In this document: piece after piece, positions 51,844 to 63,654 of the stretch
Layout: each line of letters starts with the position of its first letter
Numbering within the stretch: position 1 is the stretch's first letter
Origin: CAWJPY01 sp963844865
GTDB lineage: Bacteria; Acidobacteriota; Thermoanaerobaculia; Thermoanaerobaculales; Sulfomarinibacteraceae
NCBI GenBank assembly: GCA_963844865.1
Contig: CAWJPY010000013.1
Span: 248,001 to 312,000 of the forward strand
Direction of reading: 5' to 3'
Length of the DNA: 64,000 nt
Notes under the pieces: generated by a model
Told to the model about the DNA's origin: nothing
The model's database searches: none
What the model saw: the letters and a program-made list of their open reading frames with translations, nothing else
Position numbers and translations under genes: made by a program

Positions 51844-51993
51844 GGCAGCGTCAGCGGGCACCGGCGACAGCGACAGCGAACAGTGGCGGAGCCGGCGGCC
51901 GTGGCAGCGGCTGTTGTCGGGAAGGCCGTTGATCCGCGCGAGTGGATCGCTGCCAGCACGTTCAATGGTGGAGCGCTTGGGGAGGAAAGGCGC

Positions 51994-52074
51994 TGCCGGG
52001 CACACCGTCGTGACGTCAAGAGTACGCACGTCGGTTCATCCGAAGGGGCGCCTGGCACCCGCTCTGGCTTCCCC
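51994..52074. repeat. Dispersed intergenic repeat after adk
   Basis: GCCGGGCACACCGTCGTGA, AGTACGCACGTCGGTTCATC and GGCGCCTGGCACCCGCTCTG align with the 40516 copy in the same orientation. Confidence 0.65.
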
Positions 52075-52096
52075 GGCGTGTCTGAGGCTGTTCCGG

Positions 52097-54205
<2,109 letters not shown>

Positions 54206-54386
54206 GCCGTGGGCAACTGCGGGCCGCGCTGCAGGAATTCCAGTGCGGATGCCGGGGCCCGGCAGGAGGTCTGTGATGGGCGGGGGTGGCAGCGACGCGG
54301 ACCAGTCGCCGGGACGCGGGCAACTGCTGCCGACGTGGGGTACAGTACGGAGCGGAAGCCGCCCACAGGGCATCGAGGAGGTATCC

Positions 54387-55124
54387 ATGAGAACGGATTT
54401 CTTGGCCGTCCTCGGCCTCTGCGGTCTGGTCGCGGCGACGGTCGCGGTGGCCGAAGAGCCGCCCATCGACACCCTCGCTACGTCGGCGGGCGAGCTGGCG
54501 GTCACCTTCATCGGGCACGGGACCCTGATGTTCGACCTTGACGGCACGGTCGTCCACGTCGACCCCTGGAGCCGGCTCGCCGACTACGGACGGCTGCCCG
54601 ACGCCGACCTGATCTTGATCACCCACGGGCACCGGGACCACCTCGACCCGTCGGCGATCGCCGAGCTGAGAGAGGCGGACACGACCGTGATGGGTCCGGC
54701 CGCCGTGATCGCGGAGCTGGGCTTCGGGACGGTGCTCGCCAACGGCGACACGGCGACGGCGGCCGGGATCGCGGTCGAGGCCGTGCCCGCGTACAACCTG
54801 GTCCACATGCGGACCTCCGGCGAGCCCTACCACCCCAAGGGAGAGGGCAACGGTTACGTGATCACGTTCGGCGACGCCCGGGTGTACGTGGCCGGTGACA
54901 CCGAGAACGTTCCCGAGATGAAGGCCCTGGAGGACATCGACATCGCGTTCCTGCCCATGAACCTGCCCTACACCATGACCCCGGAGATGGTCGCCGACGC
55001 CGCCCGCGCCATGCAGCCCGCGGTCCTCTACCCCTACCACTACGGCGAGACCGATCCGCAGCGACTGGTGGAGCTGCTCGAGGGCGAGGAGGGCATCGAG
55101 GTCCGGATCCGTCCGATGAGGTGA
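54387..55124 (+). CDS. Exported metallo-beta-lactamase-fold hydrolase
   Basis: A 245-residue protein with a signal peptide (MRTDFLAVLGLCGLVAATVAVAEE at the very start). The UlaG/RomA-like beta-lactamase fold shows VTFIGHGTLMF, VHVDPWS, the metal-binding THGHRDHLD, VYVAGDTENVPEM and a final YPYHYGETD. Substrate unknown; such proteins are often annotated as metal-dependent hydrolases. CGAGGAGGTATCC precedes the ATG. The downstream flank is a repeat interrupted by a group II intron beginning 31 bp after the stop. Confidence 0.87.
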   Translation: MRTDFLAVLGLCGLVAATVAVAEEPPIDTLATSAGELAVTFIGHGTLMFDLDGTVVHVDPWSRLADYGRLPDADLILITHGHRDHLDPSAIAELREADTTVMGPAAVIAELGFGTVLANGDTATAAGIAVEAVPAYNLVHMRTSGEPYHPKGEGNGYVITFGDARVYVAGDTENVPEMKALEDIDIAFLPMNLPYTMTPEMVADAARAMQPAVLYPYHYGETDPQRLVELLEGEEGIEVRIRPMR

Positions 55125-55155
55125 GAAGGCCCGAGCACCAGAGAGGGCGCCAGGC

Positions 55156-57209
55156 GTGCGCCAGGCGAAGCCTGGGGGAGGGGGAAGAGATGACGTGAGT
55201 CAGGGATGACAGCGGAGTCTTTGAAACCTTCCGAACGGACCCTGCGGGTATGAGTCCCGTCCGGCCAAGGGTGGCCGCCAGCCGGAAGCGAGTCTTGCGC
55301 CTCGAGGGTAACCAAAGGGGTGAAGCGTAGACAGCGAGGTCGTAGGCTGTGTGATCAGCTCCGAAATCACTCTTTGTGGACGCCGACCCTGTCCTGGAGT
55401 GGGAAGGCAACACCGATGGTGCCGCAAGGGCCTGGCATCACGGGTCCACCGGAGTCGGTAGAGCAGGGCATGCGATCGAGGGTCCGCCAGGAACCTGGGA
55501 GACCCCCACCATTTCCGTCCAGGAGGCGCCGGTATGGGAGCCGGGAGACCAAAACCCTGGCCTGGTGTCGGTCGTGCTCGCCGATGTCAGGAGCGAACCA
55601 AGGGGCACGGGACGGTACCGCTGGGCGAGGAGACGAGCCCACCGGGACGGGTGGTGGGGAGTCGGAGCGACCCATAGTACCGGGGAGGCCGGGGAACCGA
55701 GCTCGAAGGGACCCGGTGGAGGGAAGGGGTCGCCGGGATGAGGAGCCGGCAGGGGGAAAGATGCCTGAGAGATACGGCTCAGGGAGCGTCTCAACGAGAC
55801 TGTGCCGGATAGCGGAGGTGGCGAGGAGATCGCCCGGGATGGTGATCACGACCCTGGCCCACCACATCGATTTAGCGTGGATGTACGAGGCGTACCGACA
55901 GACCCGGAAGAGTGGGGCGGTGGGGGTCGACAAGGTGACGGCGGAGGAGTATGCCGCCGATCTCGAGGCGAACCTGCTGTCGTTGCTCGAGCGGTTGAAG
56001 TCGGGGACGTACTTCGCGCCGCCGGTGCGGCGGGTGGAGATTCCGAAGGGCGACGGTGGCAAGACGCGGCCGATCGGGGTACCGACCTTCGAGGACAAGG
56101 TGCTGCAGCGAGCTGTGGCCATGGTGCTCGAGGCGGTGTACGAGCAGGACTTTTGTGACTGCTCGTACGGGTTTCGGCCCGGGCGATCGGCCCATGACGC
56201 GATCGAAGCCCTGTGGAAAGGGCTGATGGAGATGAGGGGTGGCTGGGTCGTTGACCTGGACATTTCCAAGTTCTTCGACAGCCTGGATCACCGGAAGCTG
56301 CGGGAGATCCTTGACACACGAGTGCGCGACGGTGTGATCAGGAAAGCGATAGACAAATGGCTCAAGGCGGGCGTGATGAAGGAAGGACTGGTGGAGAGGC
56401 CGGCCAGCGGCACGCCGCAGGGCGGGGTGATCTCACCGATCCTGGCCAACATCTACCTGCACGAGGTCTTGGACAGCTGGTTTGAGAGACGAGTGCAGCC
56501 ACGGCTACGTGGTCGAGCCTTCATGGTGAGATACGCCGATGATGCCGTGCTGGTGTTTTCCGATAGAGGTGAGGCCGAGCGGGTGCTGAAGGCTCTCGAG
56601 GAGCGCTGCTCGAGCTACGGGCTCCGACTGCATCCGGAGAAGACGCGGGTGGTGCCGTTTCGGCGACCACCGCGGCCACCCGGCAGCGGGGGCACGGATC
56701 GAGAGCATCGGCCTGGGACCTTCGACTTCCTCGGCTTCACCCACTACTGGGCGAAGTCCCGTCGTGGGAAGTGGCATGTGCGCCGCAAGACGGCCCGAGA
56801 CAGGATGCGCCGCGCGATCAAGGCGGTGAGCTGGTGGTGTGCCTCACATCGCCATTGGCGAGTGGCGGTGCAGCATCGCTACCTGTCCAAGGTCGTCATC
56901 GGCCACTGCCGCTACTACGGGATCACCGGCAACAGCATCCAGATCGGTCGCTTCCGTCAAGAGGTCCAGAGGGCCTGGCGGGTGTGGCTGAATCGGCGCA
57001 GCCAGCGGGCGAAGATGACGTGGGCACGGTTTCACAAGCTCTCGAAGCGGTATCCACTGCCTCCGGCCATCGCCTATCACTCGGTGTGCCGCGCGTAGCG
57101 AGGCCTCATCTCGAGGAGCCGGATGCGGTAGTCCCGCACGTCCGGATCTGTGGGGAGTCAAGGGCCGCTGAGTGAGTTTAACTCGCTCAGCACCCTTGGC
57201 TTACCCGAC
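55156..57209 (+). mobile_element. Group II intron, full length
   Basis: 5' boundary GTGCG at 55156. Domain V-like hairpin (GAGCCGGATGCGGTAGTCC followed by CGCACGTCCGGATCTG) at about 57116-57151, then a domain VI helix GCTGAGTGAG/CTCGCTCAGC (57168-57190) with unpaired A near the tip, and a 3' end ...TTACCCGAC at 57209 (AY ending). The long structured leader (55156-55760) corresponds to domains I-III, and the maturase gene lies in the domain IV position. Joining 55155 to 57210 restores the intergenic repeat GGCGCCAGGC-ACCGCCGTCTCG, which fixes both boundaries. ~2.05 kb is a normal size. Confidence 0.9.
55761..57098 (+). CDS. ltrA: Group II intron reverse transcriptase/maturase
   Basis: A 445-residue intron-encoded protein. 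RT blocks in order: AVGVDKVTAEEY, RRVEIPKGDGGKTRPIGVPT, DCSYGFRPGRSAHDA, VVDLDISKFFDSLDH, GTPQGGVISPILANIYLHE, and the catalytic FMVRYADDAVLVF (YADD intact), then LHPEKTRVVPF and TFDFLGFT. The X/maturase domain follows (SKVVIGHCRYYGITGN ... RFHKLSKRYPLPP). No C-terminal HNH endonuclease is present. ATG at 55761 after GCAGGGGGAAAG gives the usual length; the longer open frame upstream is structured intron RNA. All motifs are intact, so the intron may be active. Confidence 0.95.
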   Translation: MPERYGSGSVSTRLCRIAEVARRSPGMVITTLAHHIDLAWMYEAYRQTRKSGAVGVDKVTAEEYAADLEANLLSLLERLKSGTYFAPPVRRVEIPKGDGGKTRPIGVPTFEDKVLQRAVAMVLEAVYEQDFCDCSYGFRPGRSAHDAIEALWKGLMEMRGGWVVDLDISKFFDSLDHRKLREILDTRVRDGVIRKAIDKWLKAGVMKEGLVERPASGTPQGGVISPILANIYLHEVLDSWFERRVQPRLRGRAFMVRYADDAVLVFSDRGEAERVLKALEERCSSYGLRLHPEKTRVVPFRRPPRPPGSGGTDREHRPGTFDFLGFTHYWAKSRRGKWHVRRKTARDRMRRAIKAVSWWCASHRHWRVAVQHRYLSKVVIGHCRYYGITGNSIQIGRFRQEVQRAWRVWLNRRSQRAKMTWARFHKLSKRYPLPPAIAYHSVCRA

Positions 57210-57308
57210 ACCGCCGTCTCGATTCGAGAGCATCCTGGTCGTTTCATCGTCGTGGCTGCCGGGCACCCGATTTCGCGCTGTGAGTGCTAGAGTCTCTGGC
57301 GTATCCAA
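57210..57308. repeat. Dispersed intergenic repeat, 3' half of the copy split by the intron
   Basis: ACCGCCGTCTCGATTCGAGA, TTTCATCG, GCCGGGCACCCG and TCTCTGGCGTATCCAAGG align with the 40516 copy; its 5' part is 55138-55155 on the other side of the intron. Confidence 0.75.
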
Positions 57309-57364
57309 GGCGCGTGTGGGCGCCAGGTACACCGCACATGACGCGATACGCTTCGAAGGCACCA

Positions 57365-57445
57365 GGGAGGGTGCCTGGCACGCCGTCGTGCGCTGCCACG
57401 TCGTAGACCGTCTCATCCGAAAGCGTGCCTGGTACCCGCTCTGAT
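57365..57445. repeat. Dispersed intergenic repeat upstream of pepP
   Basis: GGGTGCCTGGCACGCCGTCG, CCGTCTCATCCGAAAGCGTGCCTGG and TACCCGCTCTGATCAACCCG match the family consensus in the same orientation. The pepP ATG follows after 31 bases. Confidence 0.75.
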
Positions 57446-57476
57446 CAACCCGAAGCCATGGGAAGCGAGGACGACG

Positions 57477-58856
57477 ATGGACGCAGCAACCTACCAAGCA
57501 CGGCGACGGACCCTTCGCGAGTCGGTGCCCGAGGGAGCGATTCTCCTGCCTGCGAACGGGGAGGCGCCCCGCAACTACGAGGACAACCCCTACCCGTTCC
57601 GGCAGGACTCCAGCTTCCTGTACTACGTCGGGATCAAGGAGCCCGACTACGTCGTCCTCCTGGAGGAGGACGGCGCCGAGGTGCTGTACGGACCTCCCCG
57701 GGACCCCGATGCGGATGTCTGGTTCGGCCCTCGCCCCGGGCCCGAGGAGCTGGCCGGCGGGGCGGGAATCGGACGGTGCGCCGATGTGGCTGAGCTGCGT
57801 CGCCGGATTGCCGCGATCCGCGGGGCGGGCGGGACCGTGCACTACCTGCCGGCCTACCGGGCGGACCGCCGTGTCCAGCTCGGCGATCTGTTGGGTCTCG
57901 CCCCGTCCCACGTCGACGGCGCCGCGTCGTCCGCGCTGGTGCGGGCCGTGGTCGAGCAACGGTCCATCAAGACGGACGCCGAGATCGCCGAGATCGAAGG
58001 CGCCCTGGCCGTCACCGCGGATGCCTATCGGCAGGTCATGGCGACGGCGCGTCCCGGGCGGACCGAGGCGGAGATCGCCGCCGTCCTGCAGGGGGTGGCG
58101 CTGGCGCGTGGAATGGAGCAGGCGTTCCCGCCGATCGTCACCATCCGCGGCGAGGTGCTCCACAACACGGGGTGCACCAACGCCCTCTCCGAGGGCGACC
58201 TCCTGCTCGTGGACAGTGGTGCGGAGGCGCCGTCGGGTTACGCCTCCGACATTACCCGCACCATGCCGGTGGCGGGGCGATTCGATGCCCGGCAGCGCGA
58301 CGTGTACCGGGTGGTCCTCGCAGCGCAGGAGGCGGCCATCGACACCGCCTCGCCCGGCACCAGCAACCGCGAGGTACACATGGCGGCGGCACGCACCATT
58401 GCCGAAGGACTCATCGACATCGGCCTCCTGACCGGGGACGCGGAGTCGGTCGTGGCCGCCGGGGCGCACGCCCTGTTCTTCGTCCACGGCATCGGCCACA
58501 TGCTCGGCCTGGACGTGCACGACATGGAGGACCTGGGCGACGTGGTGGGTTACGAGGAGGGAGATGTCCGGTCCGAGCAGTTCGGTCTCAACTTCCTGCG
58601 TCTGGCCCGTCCCCTGGAGCCCGGCTTCGTGATCACCATCGAGCCCGGCGTCTACTTCAACCCGGCCCTCGTGGACCGATGGCAGGCGGCCGGTCGGCAC
58701 CGGGACATGATCCGCTACGAGCGGGTGCGCTCCTTCATGGGTCTGGGCGGCGTCAGGATCGAGGACGACGTGCTCATCACGGACAGCGGCCGGCGGGTGC
58801 TCGGGCCCGGGATCCCGAAGACCGTGGAGGACGTGGAGGACGCAGTCGGCGACTGA
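57477..58856 (+). CDS. pepP: Xaa-Pro aminopeptidase (M24B)
   Basis: A 459-residue creatinase-fold peptidase that removes N-terminal residues preceding proline. N-terminal domain with FRQDSSFLYYVGIKEPDYVVLL. Catalytic domain with metal ligands in LLVDSGAEAPSGYASDITRTMPV (two Asp), FFVHGIGHMLGLDVHD (His), FVITIEPGVYFNP (Glu) and GGVRIEDDVLIT (Glu). All five ligands are present, so a dinuclear Mn enzyme is expected. GCGAGGACGACG precedes the ATG. Single gene. Confidence 0.94.
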   Translation: MDAATYQARRRTLRESVPEGAILLPANGEAPRNYEDNPYPFRQDSSFLYYVGIKEPDYVVLLEEDGAEVLYGPPRDPDADVWFGPRPGPEELAGGAGIGRCADVAELRRRIAAIRGAGGTVHYLPAYRADRRVQLGDLLGLAPSHVDGAASSALVRAVVEQRSIKTDAEIAEIEGALAVTADAYRQVMATARPGRTEAEIAAVLQGVALARGMEQAFPPIVTIRGEVLHNTGCTNALSEGDLLLVDSGAEAPSGYASDITRTMPVAGRFDARQRDVYRVVLAAQEAAIDTASPGTSNREVHMAAARTIAEGLIDIGLLTGDAESVVAAGAHALFFVHGIGHMLGLDVHDMEDLGDVVGYEEGDVRSEQFGLNFLRLARPLEPGFVITIEPGVYFNPALVDRWQAAGRHRDMIRYERVRSFMGLGGVRIEDDVLITDSGRRVLGPGIPKTVEDVEDAVGD

Positions 58857-59069
58857 TCGGGGCGGACAGGACCCGGGCGGTGGGCAAGGGCCAGAGGTGA
58901 TCGCGACGCGCCGTCCCTGCCAGGGCCGCTGGGCCGCGGGCCGCGCGAGCGGTCGGCCGTCGCCGACCGCGGACGCTGATTGCCGCCGCCGTTCGCTGCC
59001 GCTGCCCCCGAACGCTGGCGCTGCTCGCTGCCGCTGACCCGGGCGCGGACAGGGAAGCGGGAGGGGGGA
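58857..59069. repeat. Intergenic region with cggcagcg-type repeats
   Basis: 213 bp between converging pepP and the helicase gene. From 58946 on it is built of GCTGCCGCTG/GCCGCGGACGCTG-like units, the same family seen at about 1285-1325, 23491-23520, 40425-40480 and 51845-51885. No terminator hairpin with a T-run is evident. Confidence 0.5.
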
Positions 59070-62000
59070 TCAGTAGCGGCGGGAGAGGCGGAGGGCGCTG
59101 GGCGTGCGGGTGACCTGGAAGAGCCTCTCGAAGGCCGCGCGGTAGGGGCTCGAGCCGGCCGGCTCGCCGTTGATGCGCTCGACGGTGACGGCCTTCACCG
59201 GCTCCACCGCGCGGGCCAGGGCGGCCCGGAGGAAGCGCAGGTAGTCGGCGATGCGCGGATGGTCGGGGGCGACGTCGATGGTCAGGGACCGTCCGTGGCG
59301 CTCGGACATCACGACCACGTGGCGGCCGTGCAGGACGATGTGGTTGCCCGCGCGGCGGGCGGGCAGGGAGACGCCGAGCCCCTCCAGGCCGAGGCCGCAG
59401 GGCGATGCGGGATCCGCGGCGTCGACCCACCAGACCATGTCCTCGGGAAGGCCCTCCTGGAGCCTGCGCAGGGCCGCGGGGGCCATGAACTGGAGGCCCG
59501 CCACGCCGTCGAAGAAGCGGCCCCCCACGGCCTCGCCCGCGAGCTCCAGCATGCGCAGGGCGCGAAAGACCGAGGCCCACCGCAGGGGTGGGAGCTCGTG
59601 CTGGGTGAGCTTGTGAAACACGATCCCGTAGCGGTCCAGGAGGAGGCGCGCGCGGTCGCGGGCGTCCTCCTCCTCGTCGAGAGCGTCCGCGGGAGGCGTC
59701 GGTGGCGGCAGCCGGTACCAGTTCCCCGACAGGGGCCTGGTGGAGCGCCAGCGGTCGAAGGAGGGCCGCCGGCGCCCGGCCCCGACGGTGGTCGTCGGGT
59801 TTTCGGGTGGACGGAAGCGGTTTGCCAGGGCCTGCCGGACGGAGGCGAACGAGTCCGTGGCCACCTCGCCGCGCCAGGCATGCTGCCACAGGCGGGACGC
59901 CACCTCGGTGGAGCTCGCCCTGGTGTGTCGCACCAGCTCGGGGAGCGAGAAGCGGCCGAAGGGATGGGGGAACAGGGCGTCCAGCGACTCGTTGCCGCCG
60001 CCCTGCCGGGAGCCCATGAAGAGCCGGCGCTCCTCCCCCAGGGTGAAGGCGAGGCGCTGGCGGCCGCATCCGAACCACTGCAGGTCGGTCTCGGCGAGGA
60101 GGGCGTCCAGCCAGGCGGGCAGGTACGGGTCCAGGCGGGCGGGCAGGACCTCGGTCTCCAGGGCCGCCAGCGGCATGGGCAGGCCCAGGAGCCGCTCCAG
60201 GGCCTGTTGGAGGTCGTCGATGCTCGCGTCGGCGGTGGCCAGGAGCTGGTGCTGCGCCAGGAACAGGGGGAGGAGATCCGGCGACCTGGGTGTGAAGGTC
60301 GGTCGCGCGGCGGCGCGTTGCATCCGCAGCAGCCGCTCCAGGTTCTCACGGTCGCAGACCTGGACGGCCGCGGCGTCGTCGGTGATCTCGTCGAGCACCA
60401 CCACCTCGTCCTCGGCGAGCTCGGCGAGGGCCGCGTCGACCACCGGGGGCGTCGCGCCGACGGTGGCGGCGAGCCACTCGATCTCCCGTGGACCGTAGAA
60501 CGCCAACCACTGGCCGAAGAACCAGGTCGGAGTGGCTTGCTCGCGCCGATGCCGCGCGCCGGAACGGAGCCTCCGCAGGGCGTGCAGGGCCGCCTCGGGC
60601 GGGCCCGCACCCGGCAGGATCGAGCGCATGTGGAGGTCCTCCACCTCCCAACCGAGAGCGGCCGCCACCATGGGCAGCTCCTCCACCGCGGCCACTCCGG
60701 TGAGGCCCGGCGTCGCCGGCACCTCGAAGGCCACCAGGCGCACGGCGGCCGCAGCCAGCTCCGCGCGCAGGTCCGTGCAGTGATCCCTCGCCATGGCGTC
60801 GAGGAGCTCCGACCACTCGTCAGCGGGGACGAGCAGGCGTTCCTTGCACCACTGCACGAGGTCGGCGCCGCTGCGGGGAGCGTAGCCCGCGGCGGTCCGC
60901 TGGAGCTTGCCCTCCAGCTCCACCGCGAGCCGGCGGGCGATGCGGGGACGCAGACGGGAGGCGAGCACCAGCTCGCGCACCAGGTCCGCGCGGGTGCCCC
61001 GCGATGCGGCGCCTGCCGGGCGGTCGTCCTCGTACATGAGCTGGTTGGTCTGGCGCCACATGACCTCGGCGGCGAACGGAGACGGGACCTGGGTGTGCAC
61101 GTGGCGGACCTCGATCCGCCCTTCCCGCACCTCCGCCAGGCGCTCACGCAGCGCGTCGAGCTCGAAGGAGTCGTCGAGGCAGGTCCGCCAGGTCTCCAGC
61201 ACCAGCGGGAAGTCACCATGGGGGGCCACCGCCGCCAGGAGCTCCTTGGCCCGCTGCCGATGCAGCCACAGCGGCGTGCGTCGGCGAGGACCGCTGCGAG
61301 GGAGGAGGAGCGCGCGGCCCGCGGCCTCACGGAAGCGCGCGCCGAAGGTGCCCGTCTCCTCCAGGGAGGCCCGAAGCAGGGCCTCGACCCGCGTCTCCTC
61401 CACCAGGGCGAATGGGTCGGGCGCCTCGGCACTGGCGGGGAGGGTGAGGATGATGCTGTCGTCGGAGTGGATGATCCGGGGCCGGACCCCCGTCGCCTCG
61501 CCGATGGCGGCGGTCAGCGCGTAGGCGAAGGGCCGGGTGAGCCGTCCACCCCAGAGCGTGTGCAGGACGAGGTGTCGCTGGTCGGCGCGCCCACCGGCCG
61601 CTGCGGTGTGCTCCACCACGACCCGGTGGCGGTGGGGCAGGACGCCGGTGTGGGCGCGCTGGTCACGGAGGAAGCCGAGCAGGGCGCTGACCGCCTGCGG
61701 CTGCAGGTGATACGTGTGCTCCAGCTCACCGGCGAAGCCCTCGTCCCCGAGACGGTCCTCGGCGAGCTCGAGGAAGGTGGCGATGCGGTCCGAAAGGAAC
61801 GACGAGCGGTCCTGCTCCTCGCCCCGCCAGAAGGGTGCCATGGCCGCCGGTCCTGCGGCGGCGGTCACGAAGACGTCGTTGTGGGTGATGCGGTTGATGC
61901 GCCAGGCCTGGACGCCGAGGGAGAAGGTGTCACCCACCGAGCGCTCCCAGACGAACTCCTCGTCGAGCTGACCGAGGGGGGCGCCGCTGCCCTCCACCTT

Positions 62001-63545
62001 GAGGTGGAAGGTGCCGCGGTCGGGGATGGTGCCGCCGGCCATGAAGAGGAGCCGTTCGGCCCCGGGGCGTGCGGCGACCACGCCGTCGATGCGGTCGATG
62101 CTCACCAGGGCCCGGAGGTGGCGCAGGCGCGAGGTCTCGTAGCGGCCGGCGAGCATCTCCAGGACCAGGTCGAACTGGCGCCGCGGGAGGTGACGGTAGG
62201 GGTCCGCGGTGCGCACCGCGTCGTAGAGCTCGTCGATCCGCCACGGGGTGCCCACGGTCATGGACACGAGCACCTGGGCGAGGACGTCGAGGGCGTTGGC
62301 GATGGGGCGGACGGGCTCGATGTCGCCCTCGAGCGCCGCCCGGGTGAGGACCGCGGCTTCCACGAGGGCCCACGGGTGGAGGGGGTAGAGGCAGCCGCGG
62401 CTGGTGTCGCCGACGCGGTGGCCGGAGCGGCCGAGCCGCTGCAGGGTCGCGATGACGCTGGGCGGCGGCTGCACCATGGCGACCTCGTCGATGGCGCCCA
62501 CGTCGATGCCGAGCTCCAGGGAGTTCGTGGCGACGATGGCCCTGAGAGCGCCGCTCTTCAGGCGCTCCTCCACAACGGCGCGGATCTCCCGCGAGAGGGC
62601 GCCGTGGTGGGAGTAGGCGAGCTGCACGGGCTCGCCCGCGTTGAGGAGATGGGCCACCTTCTCCACCGTGCGCTTTGAGTTGGCGAAGACGAGGGTGGAG
62701 CGATGACCGCGGACGGTGCGCTTGAGTCGTGCGGCGAGCTCGGTCCACAGCGCGTCGGGCGCGCGCAGCGCCCCCGGCTCCCCCAGCGGCGTGTCCACGG
62801 TCAGCGCATAGGCCTTCGGGGTCGGGTCGGAGACCACGGTCACGGCGCGGGGGTGCAGCCGCCCGTCGCCGGCGCCGGGTCCGAGGCGACAGCCGCCGAC
62901 CCAGCGCGCAATGCGATCGGCCGGCCGGACGGTGGCCGAGAGGGCGATCCGCTGCACCTCCCCGGCGGCCAGCGCCAGGCGCTCCACGGCGGTGATGAGG
63001 TGGACTCCGCGCTTGGAGTCCACGACGGCGTGGACCTCGTCCAGGATCACGGTCCGCAGCCCGCCCAGGAGGCGGCGGCCGGCCTGGGAGGCGAGGAGGA
63101 TGTTGAGGCTCTCCGGTGTCGAGATCAGCACCTCGGGAGGATGGCGGAGCATCCGGCGGCGCTCCGCCTGGGGGGTGTCGCCGGTGCGGCTGAGGACGCG
63201 CACCGGCTGGGCCGGGGCTCCGGTCGCGGCGAAGCGCGGCTCGAGCTCGGCGAGGGGCTCCAGGAGGTTGCGGCGGACATCGTTGCCGAGGGCGCGGAGC
63301 GGCGAGACGTAGAGCACCCGCACCTCACCCCCCTCCCACTGCCCGGTGAGCAGCCTGTCCAGGGCCCACAGGAAGGCGGTCAGGGTCTTGCCGGTTCCGG
63401 TGGGGGCGGTGACCAGGACGTGCTCGCCCGCGGCGATGTGGGGCCACGCGGCGGCCTGGATGGGGGTGGGCGCGCCCAGGCGGGCCTCGAACCAGGCCCT
63501 GGTGGGGGAGCTGAAGAGCTGGAGGGCGTCGCTGGATCCCTTCAC
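59070..63545 (-). CDS. lhr: Large Lhr-family ATP-dependent DNA helicase
   Basis: A 1491-residue superfamily 2 helicase. Q-like motif GAPTPIQAAAWPHIA, Walker A TAPTGTGKTLTAFL (near 46-59), motif Ia SPLRALGNDV, ISTPESLN, DEVH box (VILDEVHAVVDSKRG), SAT motif LSATVR, then ANSKRTVEKVAHLL, SHHGALSREIR, ATNSLELGIDVGAID and LQRLGRSGHRVG (arginine finger). These cover ~1-600 with the winged helix; ~600-1490 is the Lhr C-terminal domain with long accessory regions (PTWFFGQWLAFYGPREIEWL). Length matches bacterial Lhr (~1500). Role in DNA repair. Start GTG at 63545 lacks a ribosome site and a promoter ends eight bases upstream. Confidence 0.95.
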   Translation of the reverse strand: MKGSSDALQLFSSPTRAWFEARLGAPTPIQAAAWPHIAAGEHVLVTAPTGTGKTLTAFLWALDRLLTGQWEGGEVRVLYVSPLRALGNDVRRNLLEPLAELEPRFAATGAPAQPVRVLSRTGDTPQAERRRMLRHPPEVLISTPESLNILLASQAGRRLLGGLRTVILDEVHAVVDSKRGVHLITAVERLALAAGEVQRIALSATVRPADRIARWVGGCRLGPGAGDGRLHPRAVTVVSDPTPKAYALTVDTPLGEPGALRAPDALWTELAARLKRTVRGHRSTLVFANSKRTVEKVAHLLNAGEPVQLAYSHHGALSREIRAVVEERLKSGALRAIVATNSLELGIDVGAIDEVAMVQPPPSVIATLQRLGRSGHRVGDTSRGCLYPLHPWALVEAAVLTRAALEGDIEPVRPIANALDVLAQVLVSMTVGTPWRIDELYDAVRTADPYRHLPRRQFDLVLEMLAGRYETSRLRHLRALVSIDRIDGVVAARPGAERLLFMAGGTIPDRGTFHLKVEGSGAPLGQLDEEFVWERSVGDTFSLGVQAWRINRITHNDVFVTAAAGPAAMAPFWRGEEQDRSSFLSDRIATFLELAEDRLGDEGFAGELEHTYHLQPQAVSALLGFLRDQRAHTGVLPHRHRVVVEHTAAAGGRADQRHLVLHTLWGGRLTRPFAYALTAAIGEATGVRPRIIHSDDSIILTLPASAEAPDPFALVEETRVEALLRASLEETGTFGARFREAAGRALLLPRSGPRRRTPLWLHRQRAKELLAAVAPHGDFPLVLETWRTCLDDSFELDALRERLAEVREGRIEVRHVHTQVPSPFAAEVMWRQTNQLMYEDDRPAGAASRGTRADLVRELVLASRLRPRIARRLAVELEGKLQRTAAGYAPRSGADLVQWCKERLLVPADEWSELLDAMARDHCTDLRAELAAAAVRLVAFEVPATPGLTGVAAVEELPMVAAALGWEVEDLHMRSILPGAGPPEAALHALRRLRSGARHRREQATPTWFFGQWLAFYGPREIEWLAATVGATPPVVDAALAELAEDEVVVLDEITDDAAAVQVCDRENLERLLRMQRAAARPTFTPRSPDLLPLFLAQHQLLATADASIDDLQQALERLLGLPMPLAALETEVLPARLDPYLPAWLDALLAETDLQWFGCGRQRLAFTLGEERRLFMGSRQGGGNESLDALFPHPFGRFSLPELVRHTRASSTEVASRLWQHAWRGEVATDSFASVRQALANRFRPPENPTTTVGAGRRRPSFDRWRSTRPLSGNWYRLPPPTPPADALDEEEDARDRARLLLDRYGIVFHKLTQHELPPLRWASVFRALRMLELAGEAVGGRFFDGVAGLQFMAPAALRRLQEGLPEDMVWWVDAADPASPCGLGLEGLGVSLPARRAGNHIVLHGRHVVVMSERHGRSLTIDVAPDHPRIADYLRFLRAALARAVEPVKAVTVERINGEPAGSSPYRAAFERLFQVTRTPSALRLSRRY

Positions 63546-63553
63546 GAGGAGCG

Positions 63554-63582
63554 ACGTTAGAGGCGGTCCTGCAGGTGGTCAA
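63554..63582 (-). promoter_or_regulatory. Predicted promoter of lhr, leaderless start
   Basis: TTGACC (63582-63577), a 17-bp spacer and TAACGT (63559-63554) on the minus strand; the GTG start at 63545 follows after eight bases, so transcription should begin at or within a base or two of it. Confidence 0.5.
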
Positions 63583-63654
63583 GAGCCGCAGGGGACAGAC
63601 GCCGCAGTCCGCGACGGCGCCCACCGGTCTGAGCCAGCCACAGCCGGCGACGGG

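Noticed and set aside
55320..55760. Longer maturase start inside the intron leader
   Set aside because: The added ~147 residues are low-complexity and would overlay structured intron RNA; ATG at 55761 with a ribosome site gives the usual maturase length.
58980..62678. A 1232-codon open frame on the plus strand
   Set aside because: Antisense shadow of lhr, full of Gly/Arg/Ala runs with no motifs, while lhr has every helicase motif.
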